NCBI GenBank assembly: GCA_017639935.1
Contig: JAGFWP010000007.1
Span: forward strand, 1-49,061
Direction of reading: 5' to 3'
Length of the DNA stretch: 49,061 bases
From: Pelagibacteraceae bacterium
GTDB taxonomy: Bacteria; Pseudomonadota; Alphaproteobacteria; HIMB59; GCA-002718135
The notes below the pieces were generated by a model. It searched no databases, had not been told where the DNA came from, and saw only the letters and a program-made list of their open reading frames with translations. A program made the translations under genes and the position numbers. Shown here in pieces: positions 17,449 to 26,648 of the stretch (within the stretch, counting starts at the first letter, position 1; each line of letters starts with the position of its first letter).

Positions 17449-19893
17449 ATGAAATCAAAGGCTAAGGTTGCAGTTATCGGAGGAGGCGTAGTTGGGGTCA
17501 GCACTCTTTATCACTTAGCTAAAAAAGGATGGAATGATGTAGTACTTGTTGAAAGAAAAGAACTAACCTCAGGATCCACTTGGCACGCCGCAGGATTATT
17601 GCCATTATTTAACATGAGTTATTCAGTTGGCCAGCTTCATAAGTATGCTGTCAATTTTTATAAAACGTTAGAAAAAGAAACAGGACAAAGTGTCGGCTTC
17701 AGCGTTGTTAGCAATATTCGTTTAGCAACAACACAAGACAGAATGGATGAGTATCATCAGTATGCAGGCGTGGCACAAACAATCGGTGTTGATGTAAAAT
17801 TTTTAACCCCCGAGCAGGTAAAAGAGATTTGGCCTCTATGCAATATAGATGGGATAATTGGCGCTATTCAGCATCCAGAAGATGGATACATTCAGCCCGC
17901 TGACTTAACACAAGCTTTGGCAAAAGGAGCTCGTGATATGGGGGCAGAAATTTATCGGAACACAAATGTTGTTGGAGTTGAACAAAACAGCGGTGAAACC
18001 TGGACGGTTAAAACGGATAAAGGTGACATACAATGCGAACATGTTGTTTCAGCCACTGGAAATTTTGCAAGACAAACTGGAAAAATGGTTGGATTAGAAA
18101 TTCCAGTGATACCTGTTGAGCATCAATATATTGTAACAGAGTCCCATCCGGAAATACAAAAAAGAAAAGAGCAAGGCCTGCCTGAGATGGGTGTACTTAG
18201 AGATTCTGATAGTTCTTGGTATATGCGTGAAGAGGCCGGAGGTTTGATCCTAGGACCATATGAAAAAGGGGCGCCAGTGTGTTATGTGAATGGTCCAGGT
18301 AAGGATTCAGAATTTGAATTATTTCAAGAAGATTTGGAGAGAATAGAAAAACACATAGAGTCTGCAATTCACCGGGTTCCTATCTTTGGGGAAGTGGGAG
18401 TTAAAAAAGTTTACAACGGCGCTATCTGCTATACGCCTGATGGAAGCCCCATAGTAGGACCAGCATGGGGTTTAAAAAACTTCTGGATTAATGAAGGTCA
18501 TAGTTTTGGCATTACAGCGGCAGGTGGAGCGGGATGGCAACTGGGTGAATGGATAGTTGATGGCGAGCCAACAATTGATATGCTCGGCGTTGATCCCCGT
18601 AGATTTGGAGACTATGCAACGGATTCTTATTTGATTGAAAAAAATGAGGAGGCTTATGCAAATGTTTTCACTATACACTATCCTGATGAAGAGAGAGAGG
18701 CCGGGAGACCTCTAAGACAAGCTCCGTGTCATGATCGTTTAAAAGATCTAGGAGCGGTATTTGGTCAAAAGTTTGGTTGGGAAAGAGCAAACTGGTTTGC
18801 TCCAAAAAGTGTCATACAAGAAGATGATTGGTCTTTTAGGCGCTCTAGTTGGTTTGAGCATGTGGGCAATGAATGTAGACATGTTCAAGAAAATGTTGGT
18901 TTGTTGGATATGACAGCATTTGCTAAATGCCGTATCTCAGGACCGGGAGCTGAAGAGTATTTAGACAACCTTGTTGCGAATAATTTACCAAAAAAAATTG
19001 GACGTGTTAATCTATGTCATGCCCTTAACACAAAGGGCGGCGTGCACTCTGAGTTTACTATTGCAAAAGAAAAAGAGAATTCATTTTATCTTGTCTCAGC
19101 AGGGGCATTTCAAAGGCTGGATCATGACTGGATGTTTAAATGGATGCCCAAAGATCGCTCTGTTACATTTGAAAATTTAACTAATAGCATCGGGGTTCTT
19201 GTTTTAGCTGGTCCAAAGGCTCGTGATCTTATGCAAAGCGTATCTTCTTCTGCCGATTTTTCTAATGAGAAATTTCCGTGGTTGTCTGCTCAACAAATAG
19301 ATGTAGGATTAGCGCCTACAATAGCAATGAGAATGAATTTTGTGGGCGAACTTGGTTGGGAGTTGCATCATCCAATTGAATATCAAAATCATATTTTTGA
19401 TGCTTTAATGAAGGCGGGAGAAGATTTTAATTTAAAACCATTTGGCATAAGAGCGATGGATAGTCTTCGCATAGAAAAATCATATAAATTAATTGGTACG
19501 GAAATGTCGATTGAATATGCTGCCATGGAATCCGGGCTAGATCGTTTTGTTCATTTAAATAAAGGAAATTTTATCGGACGAGACGCACTTGTTGCTTGGC
19601 AACAAAAAGGTTTTCAAAATCAATTTGTCACTCTTGAAGTAAAAGACGTTAAAGATGCTGACGTGCTTGGAAATAACCCAATTTATAAGGATGATGAGGT
19701 TGTTGGACGTGCGACAGGAGGTAACTATGGTTTTAGAGTGCAAAAATCTCTCGCACTTGCAATGATAAGTCCAGAATTTTCCAAGGTTGGAACAAAATTG
19801 TCAATGGACATACTAGGCAAAAAATACGATATTGAAGTAATTGAAGATAGTCCTTATGACCCAGAGAATAATTTTATAAGAGCAAAAAAATGA
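17449..19893 (+). CDS. FAD-dependent dimethylglycine/sarcosine dehydrogenase with GcvT domain
   Basis: An 814-residue two-domain flavoenzyme. The N-terminal DAO-fold FAD domain (about 1-400) starts with [16 protein letters not shown] (9-24) and has the covalent-flavin site [13 protein letters not shown], with His46 expected to carry FAD as in dimethylglycine dehydrogenase. The C-terminal half (about 430-810) is a GcvT/aminomethyltransferase domain that traps the methylene as 5,10-methylene-THF. Members oxidise dimethylglycine or sarcosine, passing electrons to ETF. The directly following etfB (ATGA overlap), etfA and ETF-QO genes supply the whole electron route to ubiquinone. Which amine it prefers is not decided by sequence alone; since sarcosine oxidase is also encoded nearby, dimethylglycine is the more likely substrate. 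Confidence 0.87.
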   Translation: MKSKAKVAVIGGGVVGVSTLYHLAKKGWNDVVLVERKELTSGSTWHAAGLLPLFNMSYSVGQLHKYAVNFYKTLEKETGQSVGFSVVSNIRLATTQDRMDEYHQYAGVAQTIGVDVKFLTPEQVKEIWPLCNIDGIIGAIQHPEDGYIQPADLTQALAKGARDMGAEIYRNTNVVGVEQNSGETWTVKTDKGDIQCEHVVSATGNFARQTGKMVGLEIPVIPVEHQYIVTESHPEIQKRKEQGLPEMGVLRDSDSSWYMREEAGGLILGPYEKGAPVCYVNGPGKDSEFELFQEDLERIEKHIESAIHRVPIFGEVGVKKVYNGAICYTPDGSPIVGPAWGLKNFWINEGHSFGITAAGGAGWQLGEWIVDGEPTIDMLGVDPRRFGDYATDSYLIEKNEEAYANVFTIHYPDEEREAGRPLRQAPCHDRLKDLGAVFGQKFGWERANWFAPKSVIQEDDWSFRRSSWFEHVGNECRHVQENVGLLDMTAFAKCRISGPGAEEYLDNLVANNLPKKIGRVNLCHALNTKGGVHSEFTIAKEKENSFYLVSAGAFQRLDHDWMFKWMPKDRSVTFENLTNSIGVLVLAGPKARDLMQSVSSSADFSNEKFPWLSAQQIDVGLAPTIAMRMNFVGELGWELHHPIEYQNHIFDALMKAGEDFNLKPFGIRAMDSLRIEKSYKLIGTEMSIEYAAMESGLDRFVHLNKGNFIGRDALVAWQQKGFQNQFVTLEVKDVKDADVLGNNPIYKDDEVVGRATGGNYGFRVQKSLALAMISPEFSKVGTKLSMDILGKKYDIEVIEDSPYDPENNFIRAKK

Positions 19894-20639
19894 AAATCCT
19901 AGTTACTGTTAAACGTGTAATTGATTACAACGTGCAAATCAGGGTAAAATCAGATGGATCTGGCGTGGAAACTGAAAATGTAAAAATGTCAATGAATCCG
20001 CCTGATGAAAACGCGGTTGAAGAAGCACTGAGAATTAAAGAAACGGGCAAGGCTGATGAAGTCATTGTGATATCTGTTGGTGGAGAGAAATCACAAGAGA
20101 CGATTAGGACAGCTCTTGCGATGGGCGCTGACAGAGGCATTCTAATTAAAGCAGATTCCAATTTAGAACCTCTAGCAGTTGCAAAAGTTTTACAAAAAAT
20201 TATTGAAAAAGAAAACCCTAAAATGGTTCTGCTGGGAAAACAGGCAATTGATGATGATTGTAACCAGACAGGTCAAATGCTTTCTGCTTTATTAGGATGG
20301 GAGCAAGGTGCGTTTGTTTCTAAAATTGAGGTAGATGGTAATTCTGTTTCAATCACAAGAGAGATTGATGAAGGATTGGAAATGTTAAAATTAAGCTTAC
20401 CTGTCATTGTAACATGTGATTTGAGATTGAATGAACCTCGTTATGCTTCGCTTCCAAATATTATGAAAGCGAAGAAAAAACCAATTGATCTTTTAAATGT
20501 TGAAGACTTAGGCGTTGATACCTCACCTCGTATTAAGCAAATCAAAGTAGAAGAGCCGCCTAAAAGAGAAAAGGGCATTATGGTGAAAGACGTCGCTGAA
20601 CTAGTTCAGAAATTAAAACACGAAGCCAAGGTCATATAA
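19890..20639 (+). CDS. etfB: Electron transfer flavoprotein beta subunit
   Basis: A 249-residue FixA/EtfB subunit that binds AMP and docks to acyl- or amine dehydrogenases. Conserved EtfB features include [18 protein letters not shown] at the start, [14 protein letters not shown] (31-44), and [17 protein letters not shown], typical of the AMP-binding loop. The start overlaps the dehydrogenase stop codon (ATGA) and the end overlaps etfA by 1 bp, so the three genes are translated as a unit. This fits a dedicated electron acceptor for the dehydrogenase. Confidence 0.97.
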   Translation: MKILVTVKRVIDYNVQIRVKSDGSGVETENVKMSMNPPDENAVEEALRIKETGKADEVIVISVGGEKSQETIRTALAMGADRGILIKADSNLEPLAVAKVLQKIIEKENPKMVLLGKQAIDDDCNQTGQMLSALLGWEQGAFVSKIEVDGNSVSITREIDEGLEMLKLSLPVIVTCDLRLNEPRYASLPNIMKAKKKPIDLLNVEDLGVDTSPRIKQIKVEEPPKREKGIMVKDVAELVQKLKHEAKVI

Positions 20640-21583
20640 TGAGCATTCTTGTAATTGGTGAACATAATAACAAGGAACTTAAATCTTCAACGCTAAACAG
20701 CATTACTGCCGCAAGTGTAATTAATGATGATATACATGTAGTTGTTATCGGTAATAATTGTGAAGAAATGGCCAACAGGGTTGCTACAACAGATAAAGTT
20801 AAAAAAGTTTTGCTTTTAGAAGATTCAAAATACGAAAACCCAATAGCTGAGAAGATTTCTCCTGTAATTACAAGCCTTGCAAAAGATTATTCTCATATAG
20901 TATCGCCAGCAACCACTTTTGGAAAAAATATAATGCCCCGAGTAGCTGCATCACTTGATTTATCACAAGTAAGCGATGTTATAAAAATTGAAAATGAAGA
21001 CACCTTTGTTCGTCCTGTCTATGCAGGCAATGCCTTGGCAACTGTTCAATCAACTGATGATAAAAAAATAATTACTATTCGACCCACTTCTTTTGATCCA
21101 GCGGCTACAGAAGGTGGTCAAGCGACTGTTGAGAAAATTTCTTTTGACGGGGATGAATCTAAGGTTGAATTTATTGGTCGTGAAGAATCAAAATCTGAAC
21201 GTCCAGAACTTGGCACAGCTAGAATTGTTGTCTCCGGTGGACGAGGCGTTCAAAGTGCAGAAAATTTTAAAATGATCTATGAAGTTGCTGATAAATTGAA
21301 TGCAGCAGTGGGCGCTTCACGCGCTGCTGTGGACGCTGGATATGTAGGCAATGATTATCAGGTGGGTCAAACCGGCAAAGTTGTTGTGCCTGATTTATAC
21401 ATCGCAATTGGTATTTCAGGGGCAATACAACACTTGGCAGGGATGAAAGAAAGTAAGGTTATTGTTGCGATTAATAAAGATGAAGAAGCGCCTATCTTTA
21501 ATGTTGCTGATTATGGTTTACAGGCTGATCTTTTCGAAGCGCTTCCTCAATTATCTTCTGAATTAGATAAAATTGATAAATAA
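20639..21583 (+). CDS. etfA: Electron transfer flavoprotein alpha subunit
   Basis: A 314-residue FixB/EtfA subunit that binds the redox-active FAD. The C-terminal FAD-binding domain is clear: SGGRGVQSAENF, AAVGASRAAVDAGY (with the conserved Ser-Arg-Ala loop), QVGQTGKVV and IGISGAIQHLAGM, then AINKDEEAPIF. With EtfB it shuttles electrons to ETF-QO. Length is standard. It overlaps etfB by 1 bp; ETF-QO follows 38 bp later. Confidence 0.97.
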   Translation: MSILVIGEHNNKELKSSTLNSITAASVINDDIHVVVIGNNCEEMANRVATTDKVKKVLLLEDSKYENPIAEKISPVITSLAKDYSHIVSPATTFGKNIMPRVAASLDLSQVSDVIKIENEDTFVRPVYAGNALATVQSTDDKKIITIRPTSFDPAATEGGQATVEKISFDGDESKVEFIGREESKSERPELGTARIVVSGGRGVQSAENFKMIYEVADKLNAAVGASRAAVDAGYVGNDYQVGQTGKVVVPDLYIAIGISGAIQHLAGMKESKVIVAINKDEEAPIFNVADYGLQADLFEALPQLSSELDKIDK

Positions 21584-21621
21584 AACTGTTCACTATCGGT
21601 TATTTTTTAAGATTAAGAATT

Positions 21622-23259
21622 ATGAATGATTCAATTCAGCGAGAGGCAATGAATTATGATGTTGTTATTGTTGGAGCGGGTCCAGCAGGTCTTGCTACTG
21701 CGATCAAATTAAAACAATTAAATCCTGATTTCTCTGTTTGTATTTTAGAAAAAGGCGCTGAAGTGGGAGCGCATATCTTAAGCGGCAATATTTTTGAAAC
21801 ACGCGCCCTTGATGAATTAATACCAGAATGGAAAGAAAGAAAAGCCCCGATTAAGACGAAAGTTTCTAAAGAAAAATTATTATTTTTATCAAAAAAATCT
21901 TCTATTAGCTGGCCCACATGGTTTCTTCCATCGGTTCAAAAAAATCATAAAAATTATATCATTAGTCTTGCAAATTTATGCAGATGGTTGGGGGAGCAAG
22001 CGGAATCTTTAGGAGTTGAAATATTTCCAGGGTTTCCGGCTTCTAAAATATTATATCATGAAGATGGGTCAGTGAAGGGCGTTCAAACCGGAGATATGGG
22101 GATCGATAAAGAAGGGAATCAAAAAGATACTTTCGAACCTGGCATTGAACTTCTTGGAAAAGTAACTGTGTTTGCTGAAGGTTGTAGAGGGCATCTTGGA
22201 AAACAGCTAATTAAAAAATTTAAACTGGATGAAGGCAAATCGCCCCAGCAGTATGGCATTGGGTTTAAAGAAATTTGGAAAGTTGATTCTGGCGAACATG
22301 ATGAAGGGCTTGTGATGCATACAGCAGCATGGCCACTTGATAACAACACTTATGGAGGAAGTTTTTGTTATCATGCAGAAAATAATCAAATTTTCATTGG
22401 CTTTGTCATTGGTCTTGATTATCAAAACCCTCATTTATCTCCTTATGATGAATTTCAACGTTTTAAAACTCATCCAGCAATTAGTAAAATTTTATCAAAC
22501 GGCAAAAGAATAGCTTACGGGGCACGTGCGCTTATTGAAGGAGGAATACAAAGTTTGCCAAGGATGTATATGCCTGGAGGCTTGTTAATTGGTTGTGATG
22601 CGGGAACACTCAATATGCCGAAAATCAAGGGAACGCATACAGCTATGAAAAGCGGCATCGTAGCTGCGGAAACTATCAATGAATTTTTGGAAGAAAATAA
22701 AGATTTATCAAATTATGAATTAAAATTTAAGAAATCATGGGCCTATCAAGAATTGTATGCTGCGCGAAATGTAAAACCTAGTTTCAATTGGGGTTTGATT
22801 CCTGCAACTATATTTACTGGCATTGATCAAATTTTTTTTAGAGGCCGTCTTCCATTTACTCTCAAACATCCCCATGCTGATCATGAAGCTTTATTGCCAG
22901 CAAGTGAGATGAAAAAAATTGATTATCCCAAATATGATGGAGTTTTGACATTTGATAAAACAACCTCTGTGCATTTAACAGGAACAAACCATGAAGAAAA
23001 TCAGCCTGTGCATCTGCAATTAAAAGATTCCGCCCTGCCTATGAATTTTACTCTTTCTGAATTTGATGAACCAGCACAGCGATACTGTCCTGCTGCGGTT
23101 TATGAAATTCAATATGAGGGTGATAAATCAGAACCTCAATTTATCATTAATGCTCAAAATTGCATTCATTGTAAAACTTGTGACATCAAAGAACCTTCTC
23201 AAAATATTAATTGGGTTGTTCCGGAAGGCGGCGGTGGGCCAAATTATGCAAATATGTAA
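21622..23259 (+). CDS. Electron transfer flavoprotein-ubiquinone oxidoreductase
   Basis: The 545-residue membrane-associated ETF-QO passes electrons from reduced ETF to ubiquinone. An N-terminal FAD motif VVIVGAGPAGLATAIKL (14-30) is followed by the GAHILSGNIFE block, and the C-terminal 4Fe-4S cluster cysteines lie in RYCPA and NCIHCKTCD near residues 485-525. The closing WVVPEGGGGPNY segment is typical. Its position right behind etfBA completes the electron path from dimethylglycine/sarcosine dehydrogenase to the respiratory quinone pool. The gene appears to belong to the same operon, and glpX follows 40 bp later. Confidence 0.97.
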   Translation: MNDSIQREAMNYDVVIVGAGPAGLATAIKLKQLNPDFSVCILEKGAEVGAHILSGNIFETRALDELIPEWKERKAPIKTKVSKEKLLFLSKKSSISWPTWFLPSVQKNHKNYIISLANLCRWLGEQAESLGVEIFPGFPASKILYHEDGSVKGVQTGDMGIDKEGNQKDTFEPGIELLGKVTVFAEGCRGHLGKQLIKKFKLDEGKSPQQYGIGFKEIWKVDSGEHDEGLVMHTAAWPLDNNTYGGSFCYHAENNQIFIGFVIGLDYQNPHLSPYDEFQRFKTHPAISKILSNGKRIAYGARALIEGGIQSLPRMYMPGGLLIGCDAGTLNMPKIKGTHTAMKSGIVAAETINEFLEENKDLSNYELKFKKSWAYQELYAARNVKPSFNWGLIPATIFTGIDQIFFRGRLPFTLKHPHADHEALLPASEMKKIDYPKYDGVLTFDKTTSVHLTGTNHEENQPVHLQLKDSALPMNFTLSEFDEPAQRYCPAAVYEIQYEGDKSEPQFIINAQNCIHCKTCDIKEPSQNINWVVPEGGGGPNYANM

Positions 23260-23299
23260 TTTATTTAATCGATGAATAATGCTAATTTAAATTTTTTAT

Positions 23300-24271
23300 A
23301 TGAGTAAGGATTTTCTAGATCGAAATTTGGCTTTAGAGGCCGTGCGCGTGACCGAAGCGGCAGCCCTATCCAGTTCATTACATATGGGGCGAGGTGATGA
23401 AAAGGCGGCAGACCAGGCAGCTGTAAATGCCATGCGCGATTTTCTGAATAACCTTGTCATTGACGGCACGGTGGTAATTGGAGAAGGAGAACGTGATAAA
23501 GCTCCGATGTTATATATTGGAGAAAAGGTAGGAAAGGGCGGGCCTAAAGTTGATATTGCACTTGATCCACTAGAAGGAACGACAATTACGGCTAAGGGAG
23601 GAGAAAATGCATTATCCGTACTTGCAATGGCAGAAGAGGGAGGTTTTTTGCATGCTCCGGATATTTACATGCATAAAATTGCATACGGAAAAAAATATCA
23701 AGATTTAGAAATAGATCCTGAATCCCCTGCTAATGAAATCGTGCAAAAATTTTCTGATTTCGCAGATATGAATATAAAAAATATTGTTGTTTGTATATTA
23801 GATCGTCCGCGTCACCAGGAATTAATTAACAAAGTAAGACAAACAGGGGCAAGAATTAAGCTTATTTCCGATGGAGATGTAAGCGCTGTTATTGCTACGT
23901 CATTTGAAGATAGTGGCGTAGATATGTATATGGGGATAGGTGGATCTCCTGAAGGAGTTTTAGCCGCAGCCGCCCTGAGGTGCATTGGGGGGAGAATTTA
24001 CAGTAAATTGGTATTTAGTGACGAGAGCGAAAAAAAACGCGCTGCTGATATGGGTATTAAGGATGCAAATAAGATCTATACCACAAATGATTTAGCGTCA
24101 GGTGACGTGATGTTTTCAGCGACAGGAGTAACAAATGGAACTTTACTTCAAGGGGTTTTGATAAAGAACAATATTGCCACAACTCAATCAGTCGTTATGC
24201 GCTCTAAAACCAAAACACTTCGCTATGTGAACGCAAGTCACAATCTTACTATAAAAGATATTATAACATAA
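23300..24271 (+). CDS. glpX: Class II fructose-1,6-bisphosphatase GlpX
   Basis: A 323-residue Li+-sensitive, Mn2+/Mg2+-dependent phosphatase with GTVVIGEGERDKAPMLYIG (55-73) and the metal-binding DPLEGT (about 88-93). GlpX hydrolyses fructose-1,6-bisphosphate and serves gluconeogenesis, and in some bacteria also sedoheptulose-1,7-bisphosphatase. A gluconeogenic phosphatase fits an organism living on small amino and methylated compounds. It closes the forward cluster and ends before a hairpin. No similar phosphatase is seen elsewhere in the window. Confidence 0.96.
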   Translation: MSKDFLDRNLALEAVRVTEAAALSSSLHMGRGDEKAADQAAVNAMRDFLNNLVIDGTVVIGEGERDKAPMLYIGEKVGKGGPKVDIALDPLEGTTITAKGGENALSVLAMAEEGGFLHAPDIYMHKIAYGKKYQDLEIDPESPANEIVQKFSDFADMNIKNIVVCILDRPRHQELINKVRQTGARIKLISDGDVSAVIATSFEDSGVDMYMGIGGSPEGVLAAAALRCIGGRIYSKLVFSDESEKKRAADMGIKDANKIYTTNDLASGDVMFSATGVTNGTLLQGVLIKNNIATTQSVVMRSKTKTLRYVNASHNLTIKDIIT

Positions 24272-24286
24272 TAAGAACATTTTTTT

Positions 24287-24314
24287 CTTATACCAAGTAT
24301 AAGTTCATTTTTTG
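24287..24314 (+). terminator. Candidate terminator after glpX
   Basis: CTTATA and TATAAG form a perfect 6 bp stem with loop CCAAG, followed by TTCATTTTTTT. The position just past the glpX stop suggests that it ends the demethylation/ETF operon. Confidence 0.5.
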
Positions 24315-24373
24315 ATAATAAATATTGATTTGTCTTTTTAGTTTTACTCATTTCGTTATAGAAGGGTGTTATT

Positions 24374-25006
24374 ATGGCAGGTTATGTTGGTGAGAAAGCG
24401 CGAAGGCGTAAACGCAGAATTATTTTCATTATATTTTTGATTATAATTTCATTAACTATTATTTACCTTAGTTACAGTGTTGATGATGAAAAAATAGAAA
24501 TAAATAATAAAATCGACGCTACGGATAGTGCTGTTGAAAAAGAACAATTAAGCATAAATAGAGAAGAATTTGAATTAAAAATCATCGAGAAAGAACAAAA
24601 AATTGTTTTTCGTGATCAACGAATTAAATCATTAAAAAAACAGTTAAATATTTTAATGGAGGAAAAAAATTATTTATTAGAAGAAAATAAAAAATTGTTA
24701 GCATCATTAGATACTCTAAATTCTAAAATAGAAAAAAATTTTCAAATCAAAGAAGATGCAGGAAAAGAAAAAGTTAAAGAGTTAAATTTAGTAATTTTGC
24801 AACTTAAAAAAGAAAATGAAAAAATATTAAATGAATACGAAGATGTGGTTAAGAAAAATTTAGAATTGGATTTACAATTAAAATTACTCAATATGGAAAT
24901 AAAATCACTCAATATTGAAAAGAGAGAAAAAATATCACAATTAGAACAAGTAATAAATGAACAAACAAAAATTATTGAATCGTTAAAGGATAAAAATCCT
25001 CATTAA
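24374..25006 (+). CDS. Single-pass membrane coiled-coil protein of unknown function
   Basis: A 210-residue protein with a basic N-terminus (RRRKRR at 10-15), one membrane span (about 16-34), and then a Glu/Lys/Ile-rich stretch to the end that reads as a long coiled coil with heptad repeats. I recognise no family. The basic residues before the span predict an N-in orientation, with the coiled coil outside the cytoplasm, but this is uncertain. It stands alone, about 100 bp past glpX, with its own GAAGGG-like ribosome site. It is convergent with the bactofilin gene 76 bp away, and a scaffold role with that cytoskeletal protein is possible but unproven. Confidence 0.7.
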   Translation: MAGYVGEKARRRKRRIIFIIFLIIISLTIIYLSYSVDDEKIEINNKIDATDSAVEKEQLSINREEFELKIIEKEQKIVFRDQRIKSLKKQLNILMEEKNYLLEENKKLLASLDTLNSKIEKNFQIKEDAGKEKVKELNLVILQLKKENEKILNEYEDVVKKNLELDLQLKLLNMEIKSLNIEKREKISQLEQVINEQTKIIESLKDKNPH

Positions 25007-25081
25007 TTTACGATCTGAACTCAACGTAGAGACTATAAGAAACTGAAAATTTATAGATATTGGTAGATAATAAAAAAATGA

Positions 25082-25543
25082 CTAAGATTTTTTTTCTTTA
25101 ACAGAATCTTGCAATGGTGAAGAAGAATCAAATGTAGGAGCATCAGTTATTTTTTTAACTTTCTCAGATGATTTAACATCCCCTTTTATTTTTCCACCCA
25201 GTTTGATTTGTAAACTTTGATATTCTACGCTACCTGAAACAGAACCTTGTTCTTGAATTGTTAAAGTCCCAGAAATTTTTATATCTCCATCAACATTTCC
25301 CCATACATCAGCGTTATCTGACTGTATTGTTCCTTTTAGATCTCCTGTACTTCCAACAATTAAATTATCCGTACTCACGGTAACATCTGCACTACCGTCT
25401 ATTTGAACTTCATCAGCATCAGTAATTTCACCCTTAAGTTTAACGCCATTTCCTATTATGACCTTTGAAGATCCTTTGGCAGGCATGAAAACATCTGTCC
25501 TATCATTTGAGCTTGGCGTAGGTGTAATTTTTTTTTCAAACAT
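25082..25543 (-). CDS. Bactofilin (polymer-forming cytoskeletal protein)
   Basis: A 153-residue bactofilin (DUF583): about 100 residues of right-handed beta-helix repeats with regular Gly, Val and Ile spacing (e.g. LIVGSTGDLKGTIQSDNADV, GNVDGDIKISGTLTIQEQG, GSVSGSVEYQSLQIKLGG). It is flanked by disordered ends: Ser/Thr/Asn/Asp-rich at the N-terminus and Lys/Ser-rich at the C-terminus. Bactofilins polymerise without nucleotide and recruit morphogenetic and peptidoglycan-modifying enzymes. Many proteobacterial members lie beside an M23 peptidase; none is seen here. Confidence 0.94.
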   Translation of the reverse strand: MFEKKITPTPSSNDRTDVFMPAKGSSKVIIGNGVKLKGEITDADEVQIDGSADVTVSTDNLIVGSTGDLKGTIQSDNADVWGNVDGDIKISGTLTIQEQGSVSGSVEYQSLQIKLGGKIKGDVKSSEKVKKITDAPTFDSSSPLQDSVKEKKS

Positions 25544-25600
25544 TGAGGTGTTTAATCATAATTAGTTAATAATATCAATAATAATTGATATATCAAAATA

Positions 25601-26086
25601 TTAATTTTTTTGTTGTTTTCTAAATAAATAAGGGTCTAGAAATTTTCCTTGCCAAATGCCAGCCTTGTTTTTTTCTGCAATTTTCTCGTCATTGATAAAG
25701 TCATCTGAATAGTAGCGATAAGCAACAGCCCAACCATTTTGTACCATATGTTGGCTTAAATTAATATTTTTTACAAAACATATTGCAACAAATCTTTTGT
25801 ATTGATCAATATCCACAATCTCACATCGCACTTCTTCTTCTGAAACTATGCTTTCCAAAGCTTGGGAAGACTCAATTCCACACTCCCATATGATTTTATT
25901 AATTGTGCACGTTTGATTGATTTCAGGAGCATCTATGCCGTATAAGCGTATTTTATTCTTTTCTATATGAATTGTATCTCCGTCTATTATTCTTGCCTTA
26001 CCTTTGATAGGTCCGGCAAGAGTTATCGAACAATAGAAAATCGCGAAAAAAATTAAGAGTTCAAAAATCCAAATTTTGTGTGCCAT
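25601..26086 (-). CDS. Thermonuclease-family (SNase-like) exported protein
   Basis: A member of the staphylococcal nuclease-like family, starting with a signal peptide MAHKIWIFELLIFFAIFYCS followed by ITLA (cleavage near residue 24). It has the ARIIDGDTIHIEKNKIRLYGIDAPE core (about 30-55), with the metal and catalytic residues D and R of this fold. Such proteins bind or degrade nucleic acids in the periplasm. I place the start at ATG 26086 because it begins the signal peptide; the frame extends upstream within soxG, which makes earlier starts unlikely. It overlaps the 3' end of soxG by 26 bp and may be co-transcribed with the sox genes, though no functional link is apparent. Confidence 0.8.
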   Translation of the reverse strand: MAHKIWIFELLIFFAIFYCSITLAGPIKGKARIIDGDTIHIEKNKIRLYGIDAPEINQTCTINKIIWECGIESSQALESIVSEEEVRCEIVDIDQYKRFVAICFVKNINLSQHMVQNGWAVAYRYYSDDFINDEKIAEKNKAGIWQGKFLDPYLFRKQQKN

Positions 26087-26648
26087 CAACCAGAATTTTA
26101 TAAACATAGTTTGCATGAGATCTGTTTGTGAATATGTCAATCTTAGGTTCTCTATTATGTTCATGGTGACGCATAAGAAGAACTGGAACCCTGATAAACA
26201 AAGTTTGCGCAACAGAAGAACTGCTATTTAAGCTATTATCTAAGTTCAAGGTAAGAAATTTTGCGAGAAGCATAAAAAGCTTTTTACCCATTATGCGAAT
26301 AACGGTTCTGTTTTCTGATACATCAGTTACACTTGCATCTTGAGAACCAATAGAATTTTCTAATTTTGAGAACAAATCTTGTTTGTCACTCCCTTTTTCA
26401 TCAACGATGAGCCATTCATCAGGACCAAGCCATATAATTTTTAATGAATCAATTTTAATGTAAATGTTTGTTCTGGTTGGCAATATGGTATTCAGAACTT
26501 CGTTTGCTGATGACAGAAATTTTTTATCATTTGGATTTCCTCGCAAATTAATTTTTGTCATAAAGGGTAGCTCTTGAAATTTTATGCCGGCGTGTTCTTG
26601 AACTACGTTATTTTGCAAAGTATGAATTGAATTTTCTCTATTTAACAT
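26061..26648 (-). CDS. soxG: Sarcosine oxidase gamma subunit
   Basis: A 195-residue gamma subunit of heterotetrameric sarcosine oxidase. It resembles the aminomethyltransferase domain, e.g. IIWLGPDEWLIVDEKG and DVSENRTVIRIMG. Its order behind soxA is the canonical soxBDAG arrangement. It overlaps soxA by 1 bp (TAATG), so translation is coupled. The C-terminus contains a FIRVPVLLMRHHEH-like segment. Role: part of the tetrameric complex that demethylates sarcosine. Confidence 0.88.
   Translation of the reverse strand: MLNRENSIHTLQNNVVQEHAGIKFQELPFMTKINLRGNPNDKKFLSSANEVLNTILPTRTNIYIKIDSLKIIWLGPDEWLIVDEKGSDKQDLFSKLENSIGSQDASVTDVSENRTVIRIMGKKLFMLLAKFLTLNLDNSLNSSSSVAQTLFIRVPVLLMRHHEHNREPKIDIFTNRSHANYVYKILVDGTQNLDF

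Noticed and set aside
17390..17458. A longer DsbA-like start
   Set aside because: It would overlap the start of the divergent dehydrogenase and put non-signal residues before a good signal peptide.
26087..26212. A longer start for the thermonuclease-like gene
   Set aside because: It would run deep into soxG and place odd residues ahead of the signal peptide.
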